Assembly (NCBI GenBank): GCA_014529385.2
Contig: CM043953.1
Coordinates: forward strand, 95,508,842 to 95,572,841
Reading direction: 5' to 3'
DNA length: 64,000 bases
Source: Adiantum capillus-veneris
Taxonomy: Eukaryota; Streptophyta; Polypodiopsida; Polypodiales; Pteridaceae
In this document: one piece after another, positions 10,213 to 27,706 of the stretch
How positions within the stretch are numbered: position 1 is the first letter of the stretch
Layout: every line of letters starts with the position of its first letter
The notes under the pieces: model-generated
Seen by the model: only the letters and a program-made list of their open reading frames with translations
Database searches by the model: none
Told to the model about the DNA's origin: nothing
Translations under genes and position numbers: made by a program

Positions 10213-11157
10213 TCACTTCTAAAAATTGACCATCAGTGACGTAATAATTTTACTAAAGCTTGATACATCATTTCACATACATCAACAGGCTCTCAGCCTG
10301 CAGCATTAGTTGCACCAGTGACTATCTTAAAACATACAGGGATCACAAAATCCCAACAAGCTCATAAGTAAACCATTTATCACCACTCAAGAGAAAATTT
10401 ACAAGAAAATTGATGTCTTATATTTATGTAAGAACCTTTTACAACGATGGGGTCCATGACCTTATTACAAAATTATAATACAAATTTTAATTTTTTGGCG
10501 TATAATCATAGCCATGATATTTTTGTGCCTCTTTAGATAGAAACACGGGGGTTCTCGAGCAAGGGCTAGGAATGGATAAATGGCGGGGAGTTACAGTAAT
10601 CCTGTTGTCCATCCCTTGCCCCAGAAGTGGCTATTTCTCCCCATAACAACCACTCTATCTTCTAGAACGCTTGCAATGACCTTGTCATAGACCCATCGAT
10701 TGAGGTTAACGCTTTCTTCTGTGATCATTTTCGTGAAGTTGGTTGGCCAAAAGATATAGTAATGGACGAGCTTCAGCTACCATTTGAGGCGGAGGAGATC
10801 AATCCTCAAATTTCCTAAGCTTCCGAACCTAATGGTGAAAATGCCTCCACGAATCCATTAGGTTCTGTACCATCCTTGCTGGATCCTGGTAAAATGTGGA
10901 GTGGTTAATACTTCTAGAATCCTCATGACTGCTTCTCAAAATTCATAGCCGTTTGATCGGCACACACTCAGATACATGATGTTGAATGTTTGAAATGGCA
11001 TGTATGCCTCATGCTGATCATGAAATGTGTTATACATATATACGTAGGAATATGAAATCGATTCATTAGAGTAGTTTAGAAAACATAAGCAGACAATAGT
11101 GGTATTAAAATAATGCCTTTCTATCTACATCCTATCATTAACCTAGGTTTAACCTAG
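10213..11157 (-). other. Leader-like region of the second gypsy element
   Basis: Lies between the gag relic and the primer-binding site, where an untranslated leader would be. No gene or domain is recognisable. Confidence 0.35.
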
Positions 11158-11560
11158 GCTCTGATACCACCTATAACTTCCTTGACCTTCTAAGATTGGT
11201 GACTGGGAGAGATCAGCACCTCCACTCCAACTCTCCAATGCAAAGAGGAGGAAGGATCAAGTGAGTTGTCCTAACTCTACGTATCCTTTAGCGAGGTAAC
11301 CCTAAAAGGGGTTGCATATCCGTTTTGGAATTGCAAATAACTAGAATCCTTGGTTCATAGACTGATGATTTTTTCCTCATCGGGTGTGAGGCACAACCGT
11401 CAGTCGATCCCCTAAGTTTAGGACTTAGTTCTTTGTTATCTATCTAAGTCCACGTTCGTGGAGAGCACCGACTTATCGGGTCCACCCATCCAATGATTGG
11501 TTCAAGACCAATCCCCTGCTTTCTACCCCACACACACCCATATCTTTGTTTCCTAATTAC
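11158..11560 (-). repeat. Primer-binding site and LTR remnant of the second gypsy element
   Basis: Positions 11158-11169 read TGGTATCAGAGC on the minus strand (initiator tRNA-Met), in the expected place upstream of the gag relic at 9665-10212. The LTR should extend right from about 11170. Its far end was not found, so the end given is approximate, and the near end lacks a clear CA. Confidence 0.5.
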
Positions 11561-13111
11561 TACCACATTGGTGAAACATTTACAAGCAATTCCTTAATTA
11601 AGTTTCCACATATTTTTGTTCTAATAGTTATTTTTTCAAACATCACCAAGAGAGTCTTTCATTAGACAATTCTACTAAAAACAACCTACTTATTCAACTT
11701 AACGGTTGATCATGGCCGGCCTGCAACAACAGGGTTTTCATGTGCACCAATAGAGTCTTTGTACAAAGATTTTCTTATTCATAATCAAGCATTCAGTTCA
11801 TGGCAACAACCCTCTTTGGGCAGCAACCCAGCATGGTGCACCAACACGGCATCGCGCACCAACGTGGCATCAAGCTGCCATCCAATTGATTTAGTCTCTA
11901 TTCCAAAAATTCAATCCAATTCTCTTTCACCCAAACTTGATGCCAATAGTATCTTTAACAAAAGAGAGTAATTCCTATTTAAGTTTCCATGAACAAAGCA
12001 TGTGTTTTGGTTTATACAGCCAGTGTTTTGTTTATGGTTTCCAATGCTCATCTAAGTCATGCTTATCTACTATGCATGAATTTTAAAATAATTGGTACCT
12101 GGTTTGGATTTTTCAACATTTTGCTACTACGGTGGCTGGTTTGCTTCGGCTATTGGAGCATGGCTTGGGCGAGCTCCATCATTGTTCTTCTTTGCGACTT
12201 TCAGGGCCATCGCGCAGCTCAAAGATTAAAATTAGTAGGAAATTTTCTCGTGCTAAGCGCAAGTCCAAGGGCTTGTTTAGTCAACATCCAAATAGTTTGA
12301 TAACCTTAAACTATAGGGTCTAGTGGACCTAATTTTCACAAAAATTACGTGAAAAGTCGATTTTTTATGTAATTTGATAGAAATTCATTTATTACAAATT
12401 ATGCATTCACATAAAAATCACAAACAAAAATTCAGAGATGGAACAAGTCTGACAAAGTTCTATAAAATATATATATATATATTTACTAATGTTTTCTAAT
12501 TATTTTAGGCTTAAATTACCTATTTTTAGTGTAAATTCTATTTATTTCTACCTAAAAGTTTTTTTTTAAAGCTAGAGAATCTCTTTTAAAAAATAGAAAA
12601 ATCATAGTTACTTCTTCATTCAGGAAGTAATTTTAAAATTTATAATCTCAATGATACAAAAACTTTGATTGGATGCATATTTAACCCTTAACTAGCTATT
12701 GATTAGTAAAATTTATGGTCTTAGCTGATTTTATAGTGTCTACTTACTAATTAACTGAATCTAATGACTCATGAATTATTATGTTCAATTTGCTTGATGA
12801 TAGAGCAACTATGAGTGCGTAATGAGCATGCATGCAAGATTTCTGAAATTTTCAGAGATTCTTATCATTCCTAGAGGCTTTATGCATGTGCGAATCATGC
12901 ATGCAAGAGTTGCATGTTACATAACATGAAAGCTTACAAAAGAGAGAGAGACTCTCTCTTAGAATATGTGCAAAATTTAACTTGAAATATACCTCTAATT
13001 AAATGAGTAACTTCCCTCGTTGCTTTGTTTGTCGCGTTATCTTTGTCTCTTTTGTTGCTCGTGCGTCGCCTCATTCGTCGTGATTGCGTTCTCCACGCGA
13101 ACTTCCTCTAG

Positions 13112-13114
<3 letters not shown>
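11561..13114. other. Unrecognised non-coding stretch
   Basis: AT-rich, no credible coding frame on either strand and no clear repeat structure apart from a short (AT)n at about 12469-12481. It may include more of the LTR starting near 11170. Confidence 0.4.
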
Positions 13115-13185
<71 letters not shown>

Positions 13186-13188
13186 GAG
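13115..13188. repeat. (AG)n microsatellite
   Basis: About 74 bp of AG repeat with a single C interruption near 13178. Frames reading through it as Arg-Glu or Ser-Leu repeats are artefacts. Confidence 0.95.
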
Positions 13189-13614
13189 TCTACGTGTGTG
13201 CAAACCGGTAGTGTTTCCTTCTTGGACCAGCCGAGAATGTGTGGTAGCTTGTGAGGGGGAGGCTAGGTCTTTATATAAGGGGGTAGAGATGATGAGGATC
13301 TGCCAAATGTCAGGTGCAGGAGGAGGGGGCTCTCTCAATTAACTAAATTCGAAGTCAATGAACTAGGGTCTTTTATGCATGTCCAGATACTTTTCAGGTG
13401 AGTGCATGGCCCTTTAAGCCTTCAATTTTTTCATAATAATAAAAATTGTCAGCTTAAATGTGAGCTAAGGTGCACATTCCGGCCCTATTTTGGACGTCGT
13501 CAAGTGCGTTAGAAAGCTCTCTTTAGTGACTTCAAGATGCACATATTGTTACACATGTTTTGTTTATTACCTGCATCTAGACTAAAAAGTTTTACAAAAA
13601 CGAACACGTAAAGC

Positions 13615-13950
13615 TTAGGGTGCTGCTCCTTCAATTAATGAACGAGGTACAAAACGTCGTTGAGGCAGGTACAGTACATGAGTCGTCTCCTCATGGTGTG
13701 ATTGTTGATTTTGAGGGGAGTCCAGGATTAAATCTAATTTAGTTTTCTTTTGTCTCTTAGACTCCTCCTCTCTCTTCAACTTTTGCTTCAACATCTCATG
13801 GGTTCTTTGTCCAAACAAACCAATCAGTTTGATTTCTGCTTGAGCTTTTTGTCTTCTTTCTTCTTTAAGTTTCTTGAGCCTTGCATCTAGCTCGGCATCA
13901 TCAGTGTCAGATGTGGAGGACTCTTGTTGTGTTTCTTCTTGTTTCTTCAA
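13615..13950 (-). CDS. Hypothetical charged coiled-coil-like ORF
   Basis: 111 codons, very rich in Lys, Glu, Arg and Gln, with runs such as LDARLKKLKEERRQKAQAE that could form a coiled coil. No family is recognised. Its first third is a tandem copy of sequence just upstream: the same peptide (EETQQESSTS, then DAELDARLKKLKEERRQKAQA) is encoded at 13966-14085 and there ends at a stop. No promoter or splice signal supports expression. It could equally be a transposon fragment or chance. Confidence 0.25.
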   Translation of the reverse strand: MKKQEETQQESSTSDTDDAELDARLKKLKEERRQKAQAEIKLIGLFGQRTHEMLKQKLKREEESKRQKKTKLDLILDSPQNQQSHHEETTHVLYLPQRRFVPRSLIEGAAP

Positions 13951-14085
13951 GCAGCAAGAATCATTTTAATTTTTGCTTGAGCTTTTTGTCTTCTTTCTTC
14001 TTTAAGTTTCTTGAGTCTTGCATCTAGCTCCGCATCATTAGTGACGGATGTGGAGGACTCTTGTTGTGTTTCTTCTTTTTCTCTG
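13830..14085. repeat. Direct duplication, about 110-bp unit at 137-bp spacing
   Basis: The segment from GCTTGAGCTTTTTGTC (13838) recurs from 13975 with a few substitutions and runs to TTGTTGTGTTTCTTCTT in both copies. It duplicates the first part of the hypothetical ORF at 13615-13950. Confidence 0.85.
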
Positions 14086-14159
14086 CCCTCTTTGCATGTC
14101 AGGCCAATGGTAGGACCGGGAAGAAGGCCAAAGGCCAGGGACTAAATGGATTAGTGCAA

Positions 14160-14284
14160 CTAGGAGCCGAGGGCTAGGCATAAGTTAAGGGGTCCTACTT
14201 GCAAGTGCCAAGGTTTATAAATAGGGGGGTTGGGAGGAGAACAATATGCCAGTCCACCCTTTGGCATTTCACTGGTATTAGAGC
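14160..14284 (+). repeat. Possible short LTR end with TATA box and primer-binding site
   Basis: TTTATAAATAGGGG near 14214 looks like a plant TATA box. About 55 bp on, TGGTATTAGAGC (14273-14284) is one mismatch from the initiator tRNA-Met primer site. The spacing is shorter than usual for R plus U5, and no partner LTR or coding region was found. Confidence 0.35.
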
Positions 14285-14349
14285 TCGCTGGAGGAGGAAG
14301 ATATTGAGGAAGGGGGAACGTATTGCATGCTCAATGCATGGCGTTGCAT

Positions 14350-19807
<5,458 letters not shown>

Positions 19808-20015
19808 TGATTGGGGTCTGGTCGGATGCGCCAAAGGCATCTTCCGACTACCCCTCACTTGTACATACCTTATTCTTCACTAGATAGAATAATAAGAGGC
19901 TCTCTCTCTCCCATAGTGTAGTGAGTTTCTCCATCCACACAGTGTGCCTTCTACTCTTCTCCTCCTTTGCACTCTCCATGCATTGCACATCGCTTCCGCA
20001 CTTAGTAAACTCACA
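19808..20015 (+). repeat. 5' LTR of a Ty1/copia-type element
   Basis: About 208 bp clearly similar to 27707-27931: shared blocks include GTCGGATGCGCCAAAGGC versus ATCGGATGTGCCAAAGGC, then TCACTTGTACA, ACCTTATTCTT and AATAAGAGGCTCTC. It ends CTCACA and is followed within two bases by a primer site. The left edge (TGATTGGGG) is diverged from the TGTTGGGG start of the 3' LTR. Confidence 0.7.
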
Positions 20016-20017
20016 AG

Positions 20018-20029
20018 TGGTATGAGAGC
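20018..20029 (+). promoter_or_regulatory. Primer-binding site of the copia element
   Basis: TGGTATGAGAGC, one mismatch from the initiator tRNA-Met complement, two bases after the LTR end. Confidence 0.65.
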
Positions 20030-21521
20030 TTCGGTTTCATGCGGGTGTAGTGCAACAATCAAGTTGATGGCTTTGCAATGACAAGTGAATTGACATTAGA
20101 AAATTTCAGAGAAGGGGATAGATTGGCAATGTGTGTGCATTATAGGCTTGCAAACAATTTTTCTCTATAAACAGAAGCTTCTATATCGGCATTGTGTGCA
20201 CGCAGATTGCAGTGCAAGAGAATCCCATATTACAAATCTGAGCTTAGGCATTTGCATTTAGCTTTATAGAGATTATGCAGCAATCCATTTCTGATTTTGG
20301 TAGAGAAGAAGCAGGAGCAAAAAGTGTTGCAGCTTGCTTTTGCTGTTTTTGTCCCTCAAACAGTGTTTTTTGCATATCTATGTCATACGGAGTATGATAG
20401 ATATGATTAAAGAGTCTATACTAGGGATTTGCACGTTTGAAACACGTTGATTGTATTAAAATTTGAAATTTTTGAGCCTTGATTTTTCTGTAGCAATCTC
20501 AATGTATAGAAGCTTGGCAATTTGGAGTCCTACATTGTAGAGTATTCTATGGTTTACATCTCTGGCTATGTATGTTACTCTATGGTGCTATTTGAGAGAG
20601 AATTTACCTTGTTTTTTGTGTGCAAGTGATGTTTTGGGATGAGATTTTTGGATTGTTACACATCAAGATGCCGTTTTGTACGCATTGTGACTGTGTGAAC
20701 TTTTTTGGAGAGATTTATGCACATGCTTTTGTGCAAATTTTATATGTATGCATGTACAAATATGAATTGAGCTATACATCTTACAAGTGATAGGTTCACA
20801 GTTATATAGTTGTTTCAAATAGGTGGAGTTTTCCATAGAGCTCCTCGTGTGGGACTGAACTCGATTGCCGTTGTGAGCAGGATTGGCCTCTATAATCACC
20901 CGACACACACTCTTGGGATAATACACACACACACACATACACTATGGGGCACGACTCTGCTTACACAACCCACCTGACCAAGACAAGAAACACATCGATG
21001 GAGTGAGAGGAGAGAGACATTCCATTTGTCCACTCAACACACACACACACACACGCGTGCACACACACAAAGCAGCTCAAAGGAGGAATATTTTTTATGC
21101 TTAGATATAATTGAGCTTGGTCCAACACCAATGGGGAAAATAGCTCACATCATATGGATGAAATATACCAGATACAATCCAAATTTGAGTAAAGGCTTCG
21201 CTCACACAAGAAACATACACAGCCAAAACAGAAGGAAAACGGTGAGGAATTTGGAAAAATGGACAAATTCATTGTGTTTGGAACGGCCAAAAACCCTCGT
21301 CTATAACATCAAAGTGCTCAAATCCGAGCTCGGAAGAGCAGTTTATGGCCAAACTAGGCTCGAAAAACAACAAAAACTAGGTAGCAGCTCTTCATCCTCT
21401 TCTCTCCACGTTTTTTTGGTTTTTTTCTCAGGTTTTTTAGTTTCTGCACTTCACTTTATCCCTTGGGCACCTTTGGTCTTTTGATTGACCTCATATGGAC
21501 CCCGAACAGGCCAAAAAATGG

Positions 21522-22006
21522 CCACGCAGTGCGTTTTTGTTACCTATCTACATCCATTCACAAACCTAGCACTCAACTTTTCCCAATAATGCATTCCGCA
21601 ATCACGTGAAGTGGCCTCCATATATAGTTCTCATGATGACCTTTATGCATAATTCATCAAAGAAAACACTCCCGTTGTGTCCTAACTTATCCACATGCAA
21701 GTCCTGATCTCATTTTACCTCTTGACACCACTGGATGTCATCTGACGCACCTGCTTACCTGATGGCGTGATCTCGCTGATAGCTTCCTCAAGAAGTTTTA
21801 TGCTCCACCAACTGCTCATTATTATAGGAAAACACACTGATACTAATGAGACAATGAAAAGATGTACTATGTACACGTTGTCCTAGCTGTACACATATGG
21901 GCCCCATGTAACCACCTGGCTCTGGACAATGGGAAATTCTTTATTCAATGCACCATGCATGTGTATGTACATATGTGCAATAAATTCTTCCAAAAAACTC
22001 CTAACG
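21522..22006 (-). repeat. Direct repeat / putative 3' LTR of the nested Tat-like element
   Basis: About 485 bp matching 25955-26426 in the same orientation along nearly its full length (for example TCAACTTTTCCCAAT, then CATTCCGCAATCACGTGAAG, and CATGTGTATGTACATATGTG). It flanks the integrase end of the gypsy internal region, where a 3' LTR of a minus-strand element belongs. The repeat edges do not show clean TG/CA ends. Confidence 0.65.
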
Positions 22007-22021
22007 TAAATTGCCCATCCC

Positions 22022-23452
22022 CTAGCTTGCTAGATCATTCATGATCAGCAGTATAGCAAAAAGAGATATGAGACTCGCCGCGTCACAGGTCTCCTCATCC
22101 CTTACAGACATTACTTGTTCTGCAGACAGCTCATTTTGCTCCACCATCATTAATCTAGCATGATATAATCTAAGACGCAATCCATTTACCCTTGACTTAT
22201 GTAGAATCCCATCCAGGTTAGCCAGCTGATATGTACCATTTGAAAAACACTCAACTACCTTGAAAGGTCCTTCCCACTTAACTTGAAACTTATTTTGGAA
22301 TGTCTTGTCCATTTTACTGTTGTAGCACAAAACCAAGTCATCTTTCTTGATACCCTTACTTTTGAACTTTTTTGCTAAAGCCTTATCTTGCATCTATCCA
22401 TAATGTTCCAATGCGTTCATTCTATCCAGCTGAACCACTTGTAATTGTAAGAGCCTCTCATCACTGGGCTGCCCAAGCAACTTCTCTAACATCTTGACCG
22501 TAGGCAACTCTACTTCCACACAAAATAGTGCGTCCTTTCCATGTACCAAATGAAATGGAGTAAACCCTGTGCCTATCTTCACCGAAGTACGGTAAGCCCA
22601 TAATGCACTAGGCAATTCCAAATCCCAATTCTTTCCTTGGTGCTCTATCACTTTCAAAAGAATTTGTAACAACTCACCATTGAATCTTTCATTTAAGCCA
22701 TTACATTATGGATAATAAGGATTGGTATATTGGTGCCTAATCTTCATCTTTGCGCATAGAAAGTCTAATAGTTTAGCTCTAAATCCTGGCCTCTTATCCG
22801 AATGTAGCTCCAGTGGCACCTCAAACTTGCAACATATTTCATCATACACAAATTTTGCCACATCCTTTGCAGTGATTTGTTTTACTTCTGTAGTCTCTAC
22901 CCATCTAGAGAGATAGTCCATTGCAGTCAAAATATAGCTTTTGCCCCTACTTGTGATAGGTAATGGGCCTATTGCATCAATCCCTCATTTTTCAAACACA
23001 TCAAATGCCATAATAGTTTTTTGTAGCTCTAGCTTCAACACTTTCTTCCCAAATTCTTGACATCTACTGCAAGACCTACACCAATGGTGAACATCCTTGT
23101 GCAAACTAGGCCAAACATACCCCTCTTGCAAGATCTTTTGCAAGGTGATCTTTAGAGAAAAATGTCCGCCACATGCACCTTTATGATTCTCTTCCAACAC
23201 TCTATAAATATCCTCTCGCCAAGGTACACATCTCAACACGAGATCAGCCCCTTTCATGTACAAGACATCACCAATCAATTTGTACTTGGATGCTCTACAC
23301 ACAAAACCATACTCCTTAGACTTTTGAATGTCCTTCGGAATGATCTCTGCTAGCAAAAACTCCTCTTCTTGAGCCAAACTTTTCTGGCCATGATAAAGAG
23401 GTAAATTAGTTCTTAACACAAATAGCTCCCCAATCATGCTTTGAGCCTCCAT
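22022..23452 (-). pseudogene. Integrase region of the Tat-like gypsy element
   Basis: Three frames in order on the minus strand. 22985-23452: zinc-binding HHCC region (HKGACGGHF, CRSCSRCQEF). 22394-22930: catalytic core with Asp in TAMDYLSRW, Asp in ELHSDKRPGF and Glu in the GLNERFNGE region, then SALWAYRTSVKIGTGFTPF. 22022-22393: C-terminal region with GPFKVVE and GTYQLANLDG. The second catalytic motif is altered and stops separate the parts, for example between 22672 and 22706. No chromodomain is visible, which fits the Athila/Tat branch rather than chromoviruses. Confidence 0.8.
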
Positions 23453-23763
23453 GCTTCGAACTTTTTTAACAGGCCTTTAATTTTGAAACACATTTCCTTC
23501 AATGAGGTGTTCTTGCTCTTCCACACACCCAACACTTGTTTCACAACTAACAAGGCATCACCTTTTATGCTCAACCTTCTAATCCCATGCTTCAAACAAA
23601 TGTGTAATCCGTCTTCCAAAGTAGCATATTTAGCCTCATTGTTACTATGAGCATCCAATTTGAACCCTCTCTTGCATACTAGCTTCCCCTTTGGATCATA
23701 ATGTGCTATACCCCCTAAAGCCAGATCATGGATCTTTTTGTATGATCCATCAAAGAAAAACAC
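23434..23763 (-). pseudogene. Second (archaeal-type) RNase H domain of the Tat-like element
   Basis: About 109 codons: FFFDGSYKK (first Asp), GGIAHYDPKGKLV, SNNEAKYATLEDGL (Glu), RRLSIKGDALLVVKQVLGVW (Asp). This is the layout of the additional RNase H found between the retroviral-type RNase H and integrase in plant Tat elements. The normal RNase H lies just upstream at 23880-24273. Acidic active-site residues appear kept in this fragment, but stops lie on both sides. Confidence 0.75.
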
Positions 23764-23879
23764 ATATGCATTACTTATCTATGGCACTTCTTCAACTACC
23801 CTTCTCACCACCTCTTCCTTAACAAGAAGGGGATTCTCATTGTAAGTCAACAAATCAGCTAGGGTAGCTCTTGTACTAT

Positions 23880-24273
23880 CTTCCACTAAAAAAAAGAACT
23901 CAAACTCTTGCAACTCAATCACCCATTTCTTGACCACATTTGACATGTTAGTGCCATTAATTAACTATGGCAAAAAGGCATAATTCGTTAAGAAAACAAA
24001 AGATCATGGTAGCAAGTAATGACAAAATCGTCCACAAGCAAATATTACACTTGCCATCACTAGCTCTACTTCCAACACTTTTCTTTTTGCTACCAACTTC
24101 ACTCGGCTTGCACAATACACTGGCCTCATATAATGGTTGCCCTTTCCCTTTTGCAATAGCATGGCTCCAATGGCATCATCCCCTACTGATGGATTTACAT
24201 GAAACACTTGCTCCCAATCAAGAGCCTGCATGGCCGACAACCCCCCTAACACCTCTTTCACCTCTCGAAGCAC
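23880..24273 (-). pseudogene. First RNase H domain of the Tat-like element
   Basis: The region reads HVNPSVGDDAIGAMLLQKGKG (with breaks), MRPVYCASR and FCHYLLP: the retroviral-type RNase H that follows RT in gypsy elements. The stretch after it, to about 23880, continues with several stops. Confidence 0.6.
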
Positions 24274-24360
24274 TTCTTAACACTTGTCATCCCATTGCAA
24301 TGGATCGTGCTTTACCACTTGTTGTAATGGATAAAGGAGCTGTGAAGACAATGGGATAAA

Positions 24361-25117
24361 TCACGCCATGTACTTCACTTTGTGTATAAAGGTTGCCAAT
24401 TGCTTTGTACTCTTAGGTGATGGAAGAAGAATAATAGACTTAACCTTGTCTGGATCAGCCTCAATGCCATTTTTTGACACCATATGGCCCAATAACTTCA
24501 CCCTTGGTTGTGCTAGACGATATTTCTTTGGATTTAGTTGTCCTCCACATTCATCATATTGAGCCAATGCCATCTGTAGCTTCTCATGGTGCTCAGTCCT
24601 ACTGCTGTAGACACAAAAGTTGTCCATAAAATCTTTCACACAGCTACCAATGAATGGTGACAATACCCAATTTGCTCTCTCTTGATAGAAGGATGGTCCA
24701 ATTGACAACCCAAATGGCAATACCGTGTAGCAATAACAACCCCATGGCATAATGAAACTTGTCTTTGTTCGGTCTTTAAGAGCAATCTTCAATTGAAAAT
24801 AGCTTGAAAAACCATCACACACTGTACCTCTCATAACCTGCCATTGAATCCGAGATCTGATTGATGAATGGAAGAGGATATGGGTGCTTCTTAGTGGCTA
24901 TATTTAAGGGTTTAAAATCTACACAAATCCTCCACTTTCCACCCTTCTTTGGGCTGACCACTAATGGACTCACCCATTTTGTAGTCTCCACTGAGACTAT
25001 GAACCCTGCCTTCAATAACTTGTGCACCTCTTCCCGCAAGGCTTCCATCTGCTCTTGAATCATCCTTCTTAGATTTTGCCACACTGGCTTAGCACCTTCA
25101 TTTAGCTCTATATGCAT
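24361..25117 (-). pseudogene. Reverse transcriptase of the Tat-like element
   Basis: Fingers and palm across two overlapping frames: WVSPLVVSPKKGGKWRICVD and FKPLN (24815-25117), then LKIALKDRTKTSFIMPWG, VLPFGLSIGPSFYQ and KDFMDNFCVYS (24361-24834). The catalytic pair expected as (Y/F)xDD reads FMDN, so the second Asp is lost. GHMVSKNGIEADPDKV marks the end of the domain. A frame change lies near 24820. Confidence 0.8.
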
Positions 25118-25751
25118 CTCTTCTCCTTTGAACCTCTAATCTCTTCATATTAAGTAATGAACAAATCAGGAAAACTAGCCAGCTTGTGAAAACATATATC
25201 TTCTTCTCCATAGCTGAGAGGTCTCCACTAATCATTTGTGTCATCAACTCCTTCATCTTTGAAAATTCAACCTTGGTTTGCATCAGCCCTTGAATCACTT
25301 TATAAGGCCCTTCACTTTCATCTTCAATCTCATTTGCAAATGCAACTAAACTAGACTCATGGATTTCGTTGTCCATCAGAAGAAATGCAACATCAACATC
25401 CTCATCACTACTGGTAGTACTATCACTGTCCTCGTCAGACACTGTGGAATATTCTTCATCACTAGACTCATCCTCATCCTCATAAAGTTCCTCCAATAGT
25501 TTCCTTGTGTCCATATTCTTGGCACATGTCTTTCCATAGAGGATAATCATACCACGTCTCCAATCTTGAACAGCTCCCATTGCATGTAACCATGGTCTAC
25601 CCAATATAATAGGATATGATCCTAACCCTGCTGGCATCACATGAAAATCAACCACCACCTTTGCATCATATGCCTCCACTTCTAAGATCTTTACAACACC
25701 CAAACATTTTACTTTCTGATGGTTTGCCAATCTGATCCAAAAGCCTGACAC
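25098..25751 (-). pseudogene. Protease C-terminal part and acidic linker of the Tat-like element
   Basis: The minus-strand frame contains YPIILGRPWLHAMGAVQDW, the conserved end of gypsy aspartic proteases, followed by an acidic Asp/Glu/Ser linker leading to RT. The protease active-site Asp and all of gag are absent: the sequence runs into the right-hand direct repeat within about 200 bp. Confidence 0.7.
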
Positions 25752-25954
25752 CCAATCACTATAAGACCCATCTTCTCAACGCATGAGTGTGTTATGACAC
25801 ATATTTGGGCTCTGCCATCAACATAACCTGTCCCATATCTTTTCTTCTCTACCACACATGTACTATTGGGCAAATGTATGGTAGCTCATCCATTGTCAAC
25901 ACCTTCAATGAACCTCTCCCTGGTTCTTTCTCAATTGGGCTAACCATCATCTCC

Positions 25955-26426
25955 CCACGCAATGCATTTTTGCTACCTTTTTACATCCATCCGCACACCT
26001 AGCACTCAACTTTTCCCAATGATGCATTCCGCAATCACGTGAAGTGGCCCCTAGATATAGTTCTCATGATGACCTTTTTGCATAGTTCATCACAAGAAAA
26101 CACTCCCATTGTGTCCTCACTTATCCACGTGCAAGTCTTGATCCCATTCAACCTCCTGACGCCACTGGATGTCATCTGACGCACCTGCTTACCTCATGGC
26201 GTGATCCCGTTGATAGCTTCGTTGATAAGTTTTACGCTCCATCAATTGCTCATTATTATAGAAAAACACACTGATACTGATGACAATGCAAATCGATGTC
26301 CTACCTATACGCATGTGGGACCCACGTAACCACATGGCTCTGGGCAATGGGCATTTCTTTACTTGATGCACCATGCATGTGTATGTACATATGTGCAATC
26401 AATTCTTTCAAAAAAAACTCCTAACG
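25955..26426 (-). repeat. Direct repeat / putative 5' LTR of the nested Tat-like element
   Basis: About 472 bp matching 21522-22006. No primer-binding site is visible on its inner side, where protease-linked sequence starts almost at once, so a deletion has removed the primer site, leader and gag. Confidence 0.6.
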
Positions 26427-27309
26427 CCGCCATGTTTATGGTACATGTATGCCATATGTGGATATGTGTTTAAGATGGATTGGTCTCAGATCGGTTTATG
26501 TGCTTTTGATTATGACCCACAAATTTTGTCATGCTTCTCTTCATTGGTTTGAGAGCGTTTAATCACTTTTGACTTGGTGTATGACATCTATGGATGAGAG
26601 ACCAAGTCTCTATTTTTGCGCATTGTCAGAACGGCTTCATTAATGCATTTTACACATTATTTGCGTTGTTGATTGTTTTTGGCTGAGATTATACTCAGTT
26701 TTTAGGGAAAAATCCACCAGATTTTTCCCAAATTCTTGCCATGTTTTATGTGTATATGCAGTTTACTCTCTGATGGTTTAGTGGTCGAACATGACGCCCA
26801 CTTTGATAGTGATCAAGTTTAGACTCTCACTTTGACAGGTTTTGTCAATTGTATATGCTTGTGTGGCTACATATTACAGGTACTCATAGGCTTTATGGTT
26901 TTTTGTAGATCTTTGTAGATAATTTTCTTATGAGATGCGTTTTGAGCCTGTTGCTCACTACTGCATACATGGGTATGCGCTTTACGCTCAGTTGATTTTT
27001 TTGTCCTAGATTTGGTTCACTTGGTTTAGTGACATTATTTATGCCTGCAAATTGTAGAGCCATTTTATGCATATGTGACTATCAAATTTGATGTGATTCA
27101 TCATGATTTTCATGATTGTATAGTGGTCGAGTGATCTCCCACTTTGTTGTTAGTTTGGCATAGTTTATGGTTGAGATTTTTGTCAATTTACAGATGAGAC
27201 TCTACCATTTTATCCCAAGATTTTCTAGTTTTGGAACTATATTGCAAAAATGTGTGACACTTCAGAGTCAACAATGATGACTCATGAGAGACAGTAGCTT
27301 CATGGTTAC

Positions 27310-27706
27310 AATATATGCGATGTTTGCATTGTGGTCACACTGGGCACATTAGGCGCTGATGTTTCAGATGTATGAGACAGTAGCCAAGATGTATGCGAGA
27401 TGCAAATGAGGTTTTGATACATTCTAGAGTAGCGGCTTTATATGCAAGTGATGATGATGTCACATTTACCTTTAGAATTCCTCGTTTTTACATATCTTGG
27501 AGAGGTGACACTTCTCCTTGTTGGTTGCTAGATTAGGATGCAATTTTCCACGTCACACCACATCATGACTGGCTCCCACTTTCTCTAGTGGGATCTTTGG
27601 TTGTATGCACTTGGCTAATGCTTTAGAATTTGAAATTGGAGGTGCAAGAGATGTTTACTTATCATTTCCCAATGGTACATCCTATATGTTACGATAACTG
27701 GGAGAT
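27310..27706 (+). pseudogene. Ty1/copia gag zinc knuckle and protease relic
   Basis: One frame reads CLHCGHTGHIRR-stop-C, an exact C-x2-C-x4-H-x4-C zinc knuckle with one stop inside. About 60 codons later comes WLLD-stop-DAIFHVTPHHDW, matching the copia protease motif (W-x-L-D-S-G-A, then H-x-T). The Ser of the active site is replaced by a stop. A purine-rich tract (CTGGGAGAT) directly precedes the 3' LTR. Confidence 0.65.
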
